Below the pieces are notes generated by a model. That model made no database searches and was not told the DNA's origin. It worked only from the letters and a program-made list of their open reading frames with translations. A stretch of DNA of 64,000 nucleotides, from contig NZ_CP027657.1 in NCBI RefSeq assembly GCF_003008615.1, positions 4,712,001-4,776,000 on the forward strand. Direction: 5' to 3'. Source of the DNA: Pseudomonas mendocina (GTDB taxonomy: Bacteria > Pseudomonadota > Gammaproteobacteria > Pseudomonadales > Pseudomonadaceae). This document shows, one piece after another, positions 57,049 to 64,000 of the stretch; positions within the stretch are counted from its first letter, which is position 1; the number at the start of each line of letters is the position of its first letter. Position numbers and translations under genes: made by a program.

Positions 57049-59226
57049 ATGAGTTCGATTGGCCTCGACTTGCCTATCGCCCGCTCGACGCTCGACAGGC
57101 AACCCACCTTGCGCCTCCCACGTACTGCCCTGGTCGCAGCTTTGCTGCTGACCGGCTTCTGTCAGGCGGTGCAGGCCGCCGATGTCGACGGCAAGCGCAT
57201 CATCGCCGCCGACCAGGAACCCGGTAACTGGATGAGCCACGGGCGTACCTACGACGAACAACGCTATAGCCCGCTGGAGCAGATCGACCAGCAGAACGTC
57301 GACCAGCTCGGCCTGGCCTGGAGCTACAAGCTGGACATCGATCGTGGTGTGGAAGCCACGCCTATCGTGGTCGATGGCGTGATGTACACCACCGGGCCGT
57401 TCTCGGTGGTCTACGCCCTGGATGCGCGTAACGGCAAGCTGTTGTGGAAGTACGACCCGAAATCCGACCGCAGCCGTGCCGGCGAAGCCTGCTGCGACGC
57501 GGTCAACCGTGGCGTGGCCGTGTGGAAGGGCAAGGTCTACGTCGGAGTGCTAGACGGCCGTCTGGAGGCTATTGACGCCAAGACGGGCGAACGCGTCTGG
57601 TCCGTCGACACCCGCGCCGATCACAAGCGTAGCTACACCATTACCGGTGCGCCGCGCGTGGTGAACGGCAAGGTGATCATCGGCAATGGCGGTGCCGAGT
57701 TTGGCGTGCGCGGTTACGTGACCGCCTACGATGCCGAAAGCGGCAAGCAGGCCTGGCGCTTCTACACGGTGCCGGGCGACCCCAAGCTGCCACCGGAAGA
57801 CAAAGCCATGGAAATTGCTGCCAAGACCTGGCACGGCGATGCCTTCGCCGAACAGGGCGGCGGCGGTACCGCCTGGGATTCCTTCGCCTTCGACCCGGAG
57901 CTGAACCTGCTCTACATCGGTGTCGGCAACGGCTCGCTGTGGGATCCGAAGTGGCGCAGCCAGGCCAAGGGCGACAACCTGTTCCTGTCGTCAATCGTCG
58001 CCATCGATGCCGATACCGGCGAGTATGCCTGGCACTACCAGACCACACCGGGCGACGCCTGGGACTTCACCGCCACCCAACACATGATCCTCGCCGAGCT
58101 GCAGATCGACGGCAAGGAGCGCAAGGTGCTGATGCAGGCGCCGAAGAACGGCTTCTTCTACGTCATCGACCGTGCCACGGGCGAGTTGCTGTCGGCCGAG
58201 AACATCGTGCCGGTGAACTGGGCCAAGGGCATCGACATGAAGACCGGTCGACCCATCGTCGACGACGAGGCCGCCGCCTATTGGAAAGATGGCAAGCGCA
58301 AGCTGGTGACCCCGGCGTTCTGGGGGGCGCATGACTGGCACCCTATGTCGTTCAACCCCAAGACCGGCCTGGTCTACATTCCGGCGCACATCATGTCCGC
58401 CTACTACGAGCACATCCCGCAGGCGCCTGCGCGCAACCCGTTCAAGAGCATGTACCAGCTCGGCCTGCGCACCGGCATGATGCCGGAAGGCCCGGATGGC
58501 CTGCTGGAGATGGCCAAGACCTGGTCCGGCAAGCTGATCGCCTGGGATCCGGTGAAGCAGAAGGCCGCCTGGGAGGTGCCCTACATCACCATCTTCAACG
58601 GCGGCACGCTGAGCACTGCCGGCAATCTGGTGTTCGAGGGCAGCGCAGATGGTCGGGTGATCGCCTACGCCGCCGAGGATGGCAAGAAGCTCTGGGAACA
58701 GCCGGCTGCTAGTGGCGTGATGGCTGCGCCGATCACCTACTCGGTGGACGGTGAGCAATACGTGACCTTCATGGCTGGCTGGGGTGGGGCGTTCTCCACC
58801 TTCGCTGGCGCCCTGTCGCTACGGGCCGGCGTGCAGCCTTTCGCTCAGGTGCTGACCTACAAGCTCGGCGGCACCGCCAAGCTGCAGGAGCCGGCGCCGC
58901 CTGCCGATGCGCCGAAGCCGCCGGCACTGACAGCCGATGCCGCCACCGTCGAGGCCGGCGCCAAGCTGTACGACGGCTATTGCTCGCAGTGCCATGGCAT
59001 CCACGCCGTGAGCGGTGGTGTGCTGCCGGATCTGCGCAAGCTGGCGCCGGAGAAGCACGAGATGTTCCTCGGCATCCTCTATGGCGGCCGCGTGCCCGAC
59101 GGCATGCCGTCGTTCGCCGAGGCCTTCGATGCCAAGCAAGTCGATCAGATTCACCAGTACCTGATCAAGCGTGCCCACGACCTTCAGCAGGAAGGCGACG
59201 CCTGGAAGAAATTCAGCGCCAACTGA
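57049..59226 (+). CDS. Quinohemoprotein (PQQ) alcohol dehydrogenase, type II
   Basis: A 725-residue periplasmic enzyme with signal peptide ending VQA (about residue 43). The PQQ propeller shows the vicinal disulfide Cys148-Cys149, the catalytic Asp339 in GDAWDFTATQ and W-docking repeats. The residue two after the catalytic Asp is Thr341, not Asp, so it is a Ca-type rather than a lanthanide-type enzyme. A C-terminal cytochrome c domain has CSQCH (645-649) and Met in PDGMPSF (about 686). The ADH-IIB/IIG-type layout suggests a primary or secondary alcohol substrate; which alcohol is not known. Confidence 0.93.
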   Translation: MSSIGLDLPIARSTLDRQPTLRLPRTALVAALLLTGFCQAVQAADVDGKRIIAADQEPGNWMSHGRTYDEQRYSPLEQIDQQNVDQLGLAWSYKLDIDRGVEATPIVVDGVMYTTGPFSVVYALDARNGKLLWKYDPKSDRSRAGEACCDAVNRGVAVWKGKVYVGVLDGRLEAIDAKTGERVWSVDTRADHKRSYTITGAPRVVNGKVIIGNGGAEFGVRGYVTAYDAESGKQAWRFYTVPGDPKLPPEDKAMEIAAKTWHGDAFAEQGGGGTAWDSFAFDPELNLLYIGVGNGSLWDPKWRSQAKGDNLFLSSIVAIDADTGEYAWHYQTTPGDAWDFTATQHMILAELQIDGKERKVLMQAPKNGFFYVIDRATGELLSAENIVPVNWAKGIDMKTGRPIVDDEAAAYWKDGKRKLVTPAFWGAHDWHPMSFNPKTGLVYIPAHIMSAYYEHIPQAPARNPFKSMYQLGLRTGMMPEGPDGLLEMAKTWSGKLIAWDPVKQKAAWEVPYITIFNGGTLSTAGNLVFEGSADGRVIAYAAEDGKKLWEQPAASGVMAAPITYSVDGEQYVTFMAGWGGAFSTFAGALSLRAGVQPFAQVLTYKLGGTAKLQEPAPPADAPKPPALTADAATVEAGAKLYDGYCSQCHGIHAVSGGVLPDLRKLAPEKHEMFLGILYGGRVPDGMPSFAEAFDAKQVDQIHQYLIKRAHDLQQEGDAWKKFSAN

Positions 59227-59290
59227 CCCATACGGGCGCATGCCGGCCTGGCATGCGCTCGTCCGCCCACTCCGCATAGCGAGAGCGACC

Positions 59291-60724
59291 ATGAGCGAAA
59301 CCACCTACCAAAACTACATCGACAGCGCCTTCGTCGGCAGCGACAAGCTGATCGAAGTGCGTAACCCGGCCAACGGCGAACTGCTGGCGCGTATCCCAGA
59401 GGCCAGCAGCGAGCAGGTCGACCACGCCATCGCTGCCGCACGCCAGGCGCAGAAGGGCTGGGCCGCCAAGCCGGCTATCGAACGTGCCGGCTACCTGCGC
59501 CGTATTGCCGAAAAGGTGCGCGCCAATGCGCCGCGCCTGGCCCGGATCATCACCCAGGAAGGCGGCAAGGTGCCGGCGCTGGCCGAGGTGGAAGTCAACT
59601 TCACCGCCGACTACCTCGATTACATGGCCGAATGGGCACGCCGCCTGGAAGGCGAGGTGTTGACCAGCGATCGCGCCGGCGAGCATATCTTCCTGCTGCG
59701 CAAGCCGCTGGGCGTGGTGGCCGGCATCTTGCCGTGGAATTTCCCGTTCTTCCTGATCGCGCGCAAGATGGCGCCGGCGCTGCTGACCGGTAACACCATC
59801 GTCATCAAGCCCAGCGAGGAAACCCCGATCAACTGCTTCGAGTTCGCCAGGCTGGTGGCTGAAGTCGAGCTGCCGACTGGTGTGTTCAACGTCGTCGGTG
59901 GCACTGGCGCAGGGGCCGGCAGTGCACTGACCCGTCATGCTGGCGTCGACCTGATCAGCTTCACCGGCAGCGTCGGCACCGGCTCGCGGATCATGGCCGC
60001 CGCTGCGCCACATATCACCAAGCTCAACCTGGAACTGGGAGGCAAGGCGCCGGCCATCGTCCTGGCCGATGCTGATCTGGATCTGGCGGTCAACGCCATC
60101 AAGGCTTCGCGGGTGATCAACACCGGACAGGTGTGCAACTGTGCTGAGCGCGTCTACGTCGAGCGCAAGGTGGCGGATCAGTTCATCGATCGAATCGCCT
60201 CGGCAATGGCGGCTACCCGCTATGGCGATCCGTCCGCCCAGGCCGATCTGGACATGGGGCCGCTGATCAACCAGGCCGGTCTGGACAAGGTGGCGCAGAT
60301 GGTGCGCACGGCAGTCGGGCAGGGCGCGCAGGTGATTACCGGCGGCAATATTGCTGACCTGGGCAAGGGCTTTCACTATCAGCCGACGGTGCTTGCCGGC
60401 TGCGCCACCGACATGGAAATCATGCGCAAGGAAATCTTCGGTCCTGTGCTGCCGATCCAGATCGTCGATGATCTCGACGAGGCTATCGCGCGGGCCAACG
60501 ACAGCGAGTACGGCCTGACCTCGTCGATCTACACCCGTAACCTCAGTGCTGCGCTCAAGGCCAGCCGTGAGCTGGACTTCGGCGAGACCTACATCAACCG
60601 TGAGAACTTCGAGGCGATGCAGGGCTTCCATGCCGGCACGCGCAAGTCCGGCATCGGCGGCGCGGATGGCAAGCATGGGCTGTACGAGTACACCCATACC
60701 CATGTGATCTACGCGCAGGAATAA
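59291..60724 (+). CDS. NAD(P)-dependent aldehyde dehydrogenase, AldA (lactaldehyde DH) type
   Basis: A 477-residue ALDH close in sequence to E. coli AldA: AEVEVNFTADYLDYMAEWAR, PWNFPFFLIARKMAPALLTG, LELGGKAPAIV with catalytic Glu, and the catalytic Cys in NTGQVCNCAERVYV. The C-terminus FEAMQGFHAGTRKSGIGGAD also fits. It lies 64 bases after the PQQ-alcohol dehydrogenase and should oxidise its aldehyde product in the cytoplasm. The exact aldehyde is unknown. I choose the ATG at 59291 over earlier starts. Confidence 0.92.
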   Translation: MSETTYQNYIDSAFVGSDKLIEVRNPANGELLARIPEASSEQVDHAIAAARQAQKGWAAKPAIERAGYLRRIAEKVRANAPRLARIITQEGGKVPALAEVEVNFTADYLDYMAEWARRLEGEVLTSDRAGEHIFLLRKPLGVVAGILPWNFPFFLIARKMAPALLTGNTIVIKPSEETPINCFEFARLVAEVELPTGVFNVVGGTGAGAGSALTRHAGVDLISFTGSVGTGSRIMAAAAPHITKLNLELGGKAPAIVLADADLDLAVNAIKASRVINTGQVCNCAERVYVERKVADQFIDRIASAMAATRYGDPSAQADLDMGPLINQAGLDKVAQMVRTAVGQGAQVITGGNIADLGKGFHYQPTVLAGCATDMEIMRKEIFGPVLPIQIVDDLDEAIARANDSEYGLTSSIYTRNLSAALKASRELDFGETYINRENFEAMQGFHAGTRKSGIGGADGKHGLYEYTHTHVIYAQE

Positions 60725-60857
60725 CGAGCGATGCTTGAGCGGGCCGGCGCGTGAGTGCCAGTTCGCTCTTTTTGTCTGTTCGAGTGAGGCGATACACAGG
60801 CGGGACTACGCTTCAGCCGACCTGGTGGTGGGGCCGAACGGTGCCATCTGACACTAC

Positions 60858-60881
60858 CGGTAGGGTGCGACATGCCTACCG
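60858..60881. repeat. Inverted repeat CGGTAGG...CCTACCG
   Basis: A 7-base perfect stem around a 10-base loop, between the converging aldehyde dehydrogenase and activator genes. It resembles degenerate family B. It has no T-run. Confidence 0.6.
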
Positions 60882-60892
60882 CTCCCTGGTTT

Positions 60893-62824
60893 TCAGAACA
60901 ACGCGTTGGGCTGCACGATGCCGTGCTTCTTCATCTTGCGGTAGAGGGTCGAGCGGGCCACGCCGAAGGTTTCGGCCACGGCGCTGATGTTCCAGCGATG
61001 TTCGCGTAGCGCCGCGCGCAGATGGCGTTCTTCGTCATTTTCCAGCCGATCAGCAAGACGGCTTTCGGGCGCACGTACCGATTCCTCGCCAGACTGGCTC
61101 AACGCTTGTAGTTCGGCTGGCAGGCAGTCCACGTCGATGCAACCATCCTCGGCCAGCGCCGCGGCATAACGCAGGCAGCTGGACAGTTGGCGGATATTGC
61201 CGGGCCATGGGTGATTGAGCAGGCGCTGGCGCGCCTCATCGGTCAGGCGGAACTGACCATGGCTGCGCAGCAGGCTGTCGACCAGGGCATTGCGGTCACT
61301 GCGCTCACGCAGCGCTGGCAGGGCCAGCGGCATGCCGTTGAGGCGATAGAACAGATCTTCGCGGAATGTCTTGTTGCCGATCATTTGCGCCAGGTTCTGG
61401 TGGGTGGCGGAGATCACCTGCACGTCCAGCGGCACAGGGTTCTCGGCACCCAGTGGAGAGATTTCGCGCTCGGCCAGCACGCGCAGCAGGCGTGTCTGCA
61501 AATGGGCCGGCATGTCACCGATCTCGTCAAGAAACAGCGTGCCGCCATTGGCCTGTTCCAGTTTGCCTTTCATGCCTTTCTTGTTGGCGCCGGTGAAGCT
61601 GCCGCCGCGGTAACCGAACAGTTCACTTTCGATCAGGCTTTCCGGAATCGCCGCGCAGTTCAGTGCGACGAATGGGCCGCGGGCGCGGGCGCTGGCCTGG
61701 TGAATGGCACGGGCGAAGGCTTCCTTGCCGGTGCCGGTTTCGCCGGTGATGAGGATCGGGATGTCCTTGTCCAGCACTTTGCGCAGGCGGCGTACACCCT
61801 CCAGAAGACGCGTATCCTGGCCGCCAAGGCGCTGCAGATCCGGGTGTTCGCCCGCTGTGGCTGTGCTCGAGCGGATACGCATGGACGGTGTTGCCGGCAC
61901 GCGCAGGCTGACACCGACCAGCGCTTCGTTCGCCAGCGTGCGCAGGTTCAGACTGCGGGCGCCACCGTTGCTCAGGCTCAGCAATTCATCGACGCCCGCC
62001 GGCAGCAACTGGTCGATACGACTGCCGAGCAGGTCGATCTGGTGCTCTTGCTGGTAGCTGACGAAGGCCGCGTGGTTGGCGCCGATGATCCGCCCCTGTT
62101 CGTCGAGTGCCAGCAATTGCTCGTTGGCCAGGTCGCTGATGTCGTCGTGAGATTTCACCGAGAGGGTCATGCGGTCGCGATAGCGTTGGCGGAAGCTGGC
62201 GTTCTCGATCATCCGCGCATACATGATCACCAGTTGCAGGGTGAGATACTGCGTTTGCTTGGGCCCCTCGCTGTTCAGGCAGGTGGCGTTGAGGCAGCCG
62301 CGCAGCACGTTCTGCGCATCGTAAATGGGCGAGACCGAGCAGCTCAGGCGAAAGTTGGAGATCAGGAAGTGTTCCTGATGATGGATGGTCATCGCCTGGC
62401 GCGAGGCCAGTGCGGTGCCGATGCCATTGGTGCCCACCGTGGATTCGTCCCAGCAGGCGCCAACGATGAGCCCGGCCTGGGTGTAGGTGTCGTACTGCAA
62501 TGGCAGGCGAGTGTCGAGGGTGACGCCGTGCTCATCGCTGAGCAGTACCGCGAACCCGGCCGGAACCACGCGCCTGGCGAGCCCGGTGACGCCCTGGCCA
62601 GCGATGTTCAGATAGTCCTGATGTGCGCGCTGGTGTTCGCGTAGCTCGTCCGCGGTCAGTACGTGTTTCTCGCCGTGGCCATACGGATCGAGGCGATGTT
62701 GCATCACGCTGCGGTACCAGGAGCGGGCGATCTGCTCGTCGGGATGGATGCAGCGCTCCGGAAAATGATCGGCCACGAAGGCAGTGAGATCACTAGGGCA
62801 TACCCCAGGTGCATGGATGCTCAT
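60893..62824 (-). CDS. Sigma-54-dependent activator, AcoR-like (GAF, AAA+, Fis-HTH)
   Basis: A 643-residue enhancer-binding protein starting MSIHAPGVCPSDLTAF after CAGGAG. The N-terminal GAF-type sensory region is AcoR-like (WDESTVGTNGIGTALASRQA). The AAA+ domain has GETGTGKE, the sigma-54 contact loop GSFTGA (standard GAFTGA with A to S) and GGTLFLDEIGD. The C-terminal Fis helix-turn-helix includes WNISAVAETFGVARSTLYRK. It converges on the aldehyde dehydrogenase and probably activates the sigma-54 promoter at 56974. The inducer is unknown. Confidence 0.92.
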   Translation of the reverse strand: MSIHAPGVCPSDLTAFVADHFPERCIHPDEQIARSWYRSVMQHRLDPYGHGEKHVLTADELREHQRAHQDYLNIAGQGVTGLARRVVPAGFAVLLSDEHGVTLDTRLPLQYDTYTQAGLIVGACWDESTVGTNGIGTALASRQAMTIHHQEHFLISNFRLSCSVSPIYDAQNVLRGCLNATCLNSEGPKQTQYLTLQLVIMYARMIENASFRQRYRDRMTLSVKSHDDISDLANEQLLALDEQGRIIGANHAAFVSYQQEHQIDLLGSRIDQLLPAGVDELLSLSNGGARSLNLRTLANEALVGVSLRVPATPSMRIRSSTATAGEHPDLQRLGGQDTRLLEGVRRLRKVLDKDIPILITGETGTGKEAFARAIHQASARARGPFVALNCAAIPESLIESELFGYRGGSFTGANKKGMKGKLEQANGGTLFLDEIGDMPAHLQTRLLRVLAEREISPLGAENPVPLDVQVISATHQNLAQMIGNKTFREDLFYRLNGMPLALPALRERSDRNALVDSLLRSHGQFRLTDEARQRLLNHPWPGNIRQLSSCLRYAAALAEDGCIDVDCLPAELQALSQSGEESVRAPESRLADRLENDEERHLRAALREHRWNISAVAETFGVARSTLYRKMKKHGIVQPNALF

Positions 62825-63187
62825 GGGCACTCCTGACAATGGTGCGTTGGCTCGCAGCCTCTTGTTGTTGTGTCGGCTCGCCCGGCGGATAGACCGTGGG
62901 TGCGACCGTAACGACTGCAACTCTAGCCGCAATCAGGCGGGTTGGGAACCGACAGGTCTGATGGCGACCGTGCATGCCAGGCGCTGTCTGCATGCCGTTT
63001 TCTGCAGGTTTCCGTCAGCGCTGCGAGTGCGCTACGGGCTACGTGATGATCAGCGCCAGATCGATTTCGAGAGGCTGGGTGGTGAACGATGAAATGTTGA
63101 AAAAGGAGGGTTGTCGAACGATTTGGATAGCGCCAACATCCAGCTCAAACAATGAGCGGCCCACGTCGATGGTGCCCAGGAGTTCCC
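62825..63187. other. Divergent promoter region activator / kinase-permease
   Basis: No gene is supported here. The right end has AGGAG 5 bases before the gene at 63188. Several G/C-rich inverted stretches occur without a clear match to a regulator motif. Confidence 0.6.
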
Positions 63188-64000
63188 ATGCAACCGCAGC
63201 CTCTCGCACCTGTTGCTGTGCCCGCCGCCATGACCCTGGTGGTCATGGGTGTCAGTGGTTCTGGCAAGAGTGATATCAGCCGGGCCGTCGCCACCCACCT
63301 TGGCTGGCGGCATATCGAAGCCGATCATTTCCATTCCCGTGAGAACGTCGAGCGTATGCGCTCCGGGATTGCGCTGAGCGATGCCGACCGCCAGCACTGG
63401 CTGGCTACCCTGAGTCAGGAGATGCAGGCGGCGCAACTGAGCGGGCAGGGCTTCGTTCTGGCCTGCTCGGCGCTCAAGCGGGCCTACCGCGAGCGCTTGC
63501 GCGATGCCGTGCCAGGCCTGCAATTCGTGCACCTGCAGATCGACCAGGCTACCGCGTTGCAGCGTGTCGGTGAGCGCCCAGGGCATTTCATGCCGCCATC
63601 ATTGGTCGACAGCCAGTTCGCCACCCTCGAAGCACCTCTCGATGAGCCTCATGTGCTGGTGCTGGACGCTGCTCGCCCGCGTGAGGAGCTGGTGGCGGAT
63701 GTCTGCACCTGGTTGCAACGTGATGCCCTGGAGTTGTCGGATGCCGAGACCGTTTTCGTCAGCGAAGTTGATAGCGCTAACAGTGTCAGCGTGACAGGTA
63801 CCGAACACATCTATGGCGGCCGCCTGGCGCGACTGTTCGACCAGCTTACCGACGGCATGATGGCGCTGTTGATGGCCTTCATGGTGGTGGCGGTATTCGG
63901 CAACGTGGTGCTGCGCTACGCCTTCGGCACCGGCTGGGCGGGAGCCGAGGAGCTGTCGCGGCTGGCGTTCGTCTGGCTGGTATTCGTTGGCGTGGCGTCG
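63188..64000 (+). CDS. Gluconokinase fused to TRAP transporter small permease (partial)
   Basis: An open frame of 271 codons that leaves the window. Residues about 15-170 match GntK-type gluconokinases: Walker A MGVSGSGKSD, ADHFHSRENVERMRSGIALS, ACSALKRAYRERLR and RPGHFMPPSLVDSQFATLE. A linker of about 45 residues is followed from about residue 215 by a DctQ-like small permease, with a membrane helix (MMALLMAFMVVAVFGNVVLR) and WAGAEELSRLAFVWLVFVGV. There is no stop between the parts. It would couple sugar-acid uptake by a TRAP system with phosphorylation. The DctP and DctM genes are not in the window. Confidence 0.88.
   Translation, partial: MQPQPLAPVAVPAAMTLVVMGVSGSGKSDISRAVATHLGWRHIEADHFHSRENVERMRSGIALSDADRQHWLATLSQEMQAAQLSGQGFVLACSALKRAYRERLRDAVPGLQFVHLQIDQATALQRVGERPGHFMPPSLVDSQFATLEAPLDEPHVLVLDAARPREELVADVCTWLQRDALELSDAETVFVSEVDSANSVSVTGTEHIYGGRLARLFDQLTDGMMALLMAFMVVAVFGNVVLRYAFGTGWAGAEELSRLAFVWLVFVGVAS

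Noticed and set aside
57049..59226. Lanthanide-dependent (PedH/XoxF-type) alcohol dehydrogenase
   Set aside because: The residue two after the catalytic Asp is Thr (WDFT), where lanthanide enzymes carry Asp. The C-terminal cytochrome domain also points to a quinohemoprotein.
61187..62644. Long + strand frame opposite the sigma-54 activator
   Set aside because: Antisense shadow of a gene with complete AAA+ and Fis motifs.

Overview
The window reads as a dense, high-GC chromosomal segment from the Pseudomonas lineage (P. aeruginosa / P. mendocina-like). Several gene blocks match remembered Pseudomonas neighbourhoods: purF-metZ-SDR; ETF-QO diverging from etfBA, followed by a lipase-like hydrolase; an SbrI/SbrR-like sigma/anti-sigma pair next to atuH; and a complete atuR-atuABCDEFGH cluster. 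There is no rRNA, tRNA, CRISPR, phage or classical insertion sequence. The species cannot be fixed from the sequence alone.

Layout. 1-14.4 kb holds the end of purF, metZ, the electron-transfer flavoprotein system, an envelope operon (solute-binding protein, DUF4398 lipoprotein, OmpA lipoprotein), a MocR regulator, and a vWA lipoprotein coupled to an ECF sigma/anti-sigma pair. 14.4-26.9 kb is the acyclic terpene utilisation (atu) cluster, with two identical operator palindromes between atuA and atuR. 27-41.2 kb is mixed: two lone solute-binding proteins, a CPBP protease, a 55-residue DUF2897 gene, eutBC, a CBS-containing histidine kinase with a tandem-receiver regulator, pyrF, an SDR, a BASS transporter, a TetR regulator with a large palindromic operator plus a DUF1348 gene, a LysR regulator, ppiC and a PilT/PilU-type ATPase. 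41.3-54.2 kb is the leucine/isovalerate (liu) cluster with LiuR, acetoacetyl-CoA synthetase, and a divergent SDR-thiolase-acyl-CoA dehydrogenase set. 54.3-64 kb is a PQQ-themed block: a PqqU/YncD-like TonB receptor divergent from a quinohemoprotein alcohol dehydrogenase and an AldA-type aldehyde dehydrogenase, a sigma-54 activator, and a gluconokinase fused to a TRAP small permease that runs off the window.

How it fits together. Atu takes citronellyl/geranyl-CoA down to methylcrotonyl-CoA-level intermediates, Liu completes the route to HMG-CoA, acetoacetate and acetyl-CoA, and the acetoacetyl-CoA synthetase and thiolase recover acetoacetate as acetyl-CoA. Electrons from the acyl-CoA dehydrogenases pass to ETF and ETF-QO, also encoded here. 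The alcohol and aldehyde dehydrogenases could feed acids into such a pathway, but their substrate is unknown.

The most notable observations are the PqqU-like receptor beside a PQQ enzyme with a near-ideal sigma-54 promoter, the gluconokinase-DctQ fusion, and several families of short palindromic repeats at most non-coupled junctions of the atu and liu operons, two of which supply the stop codon of a gene.
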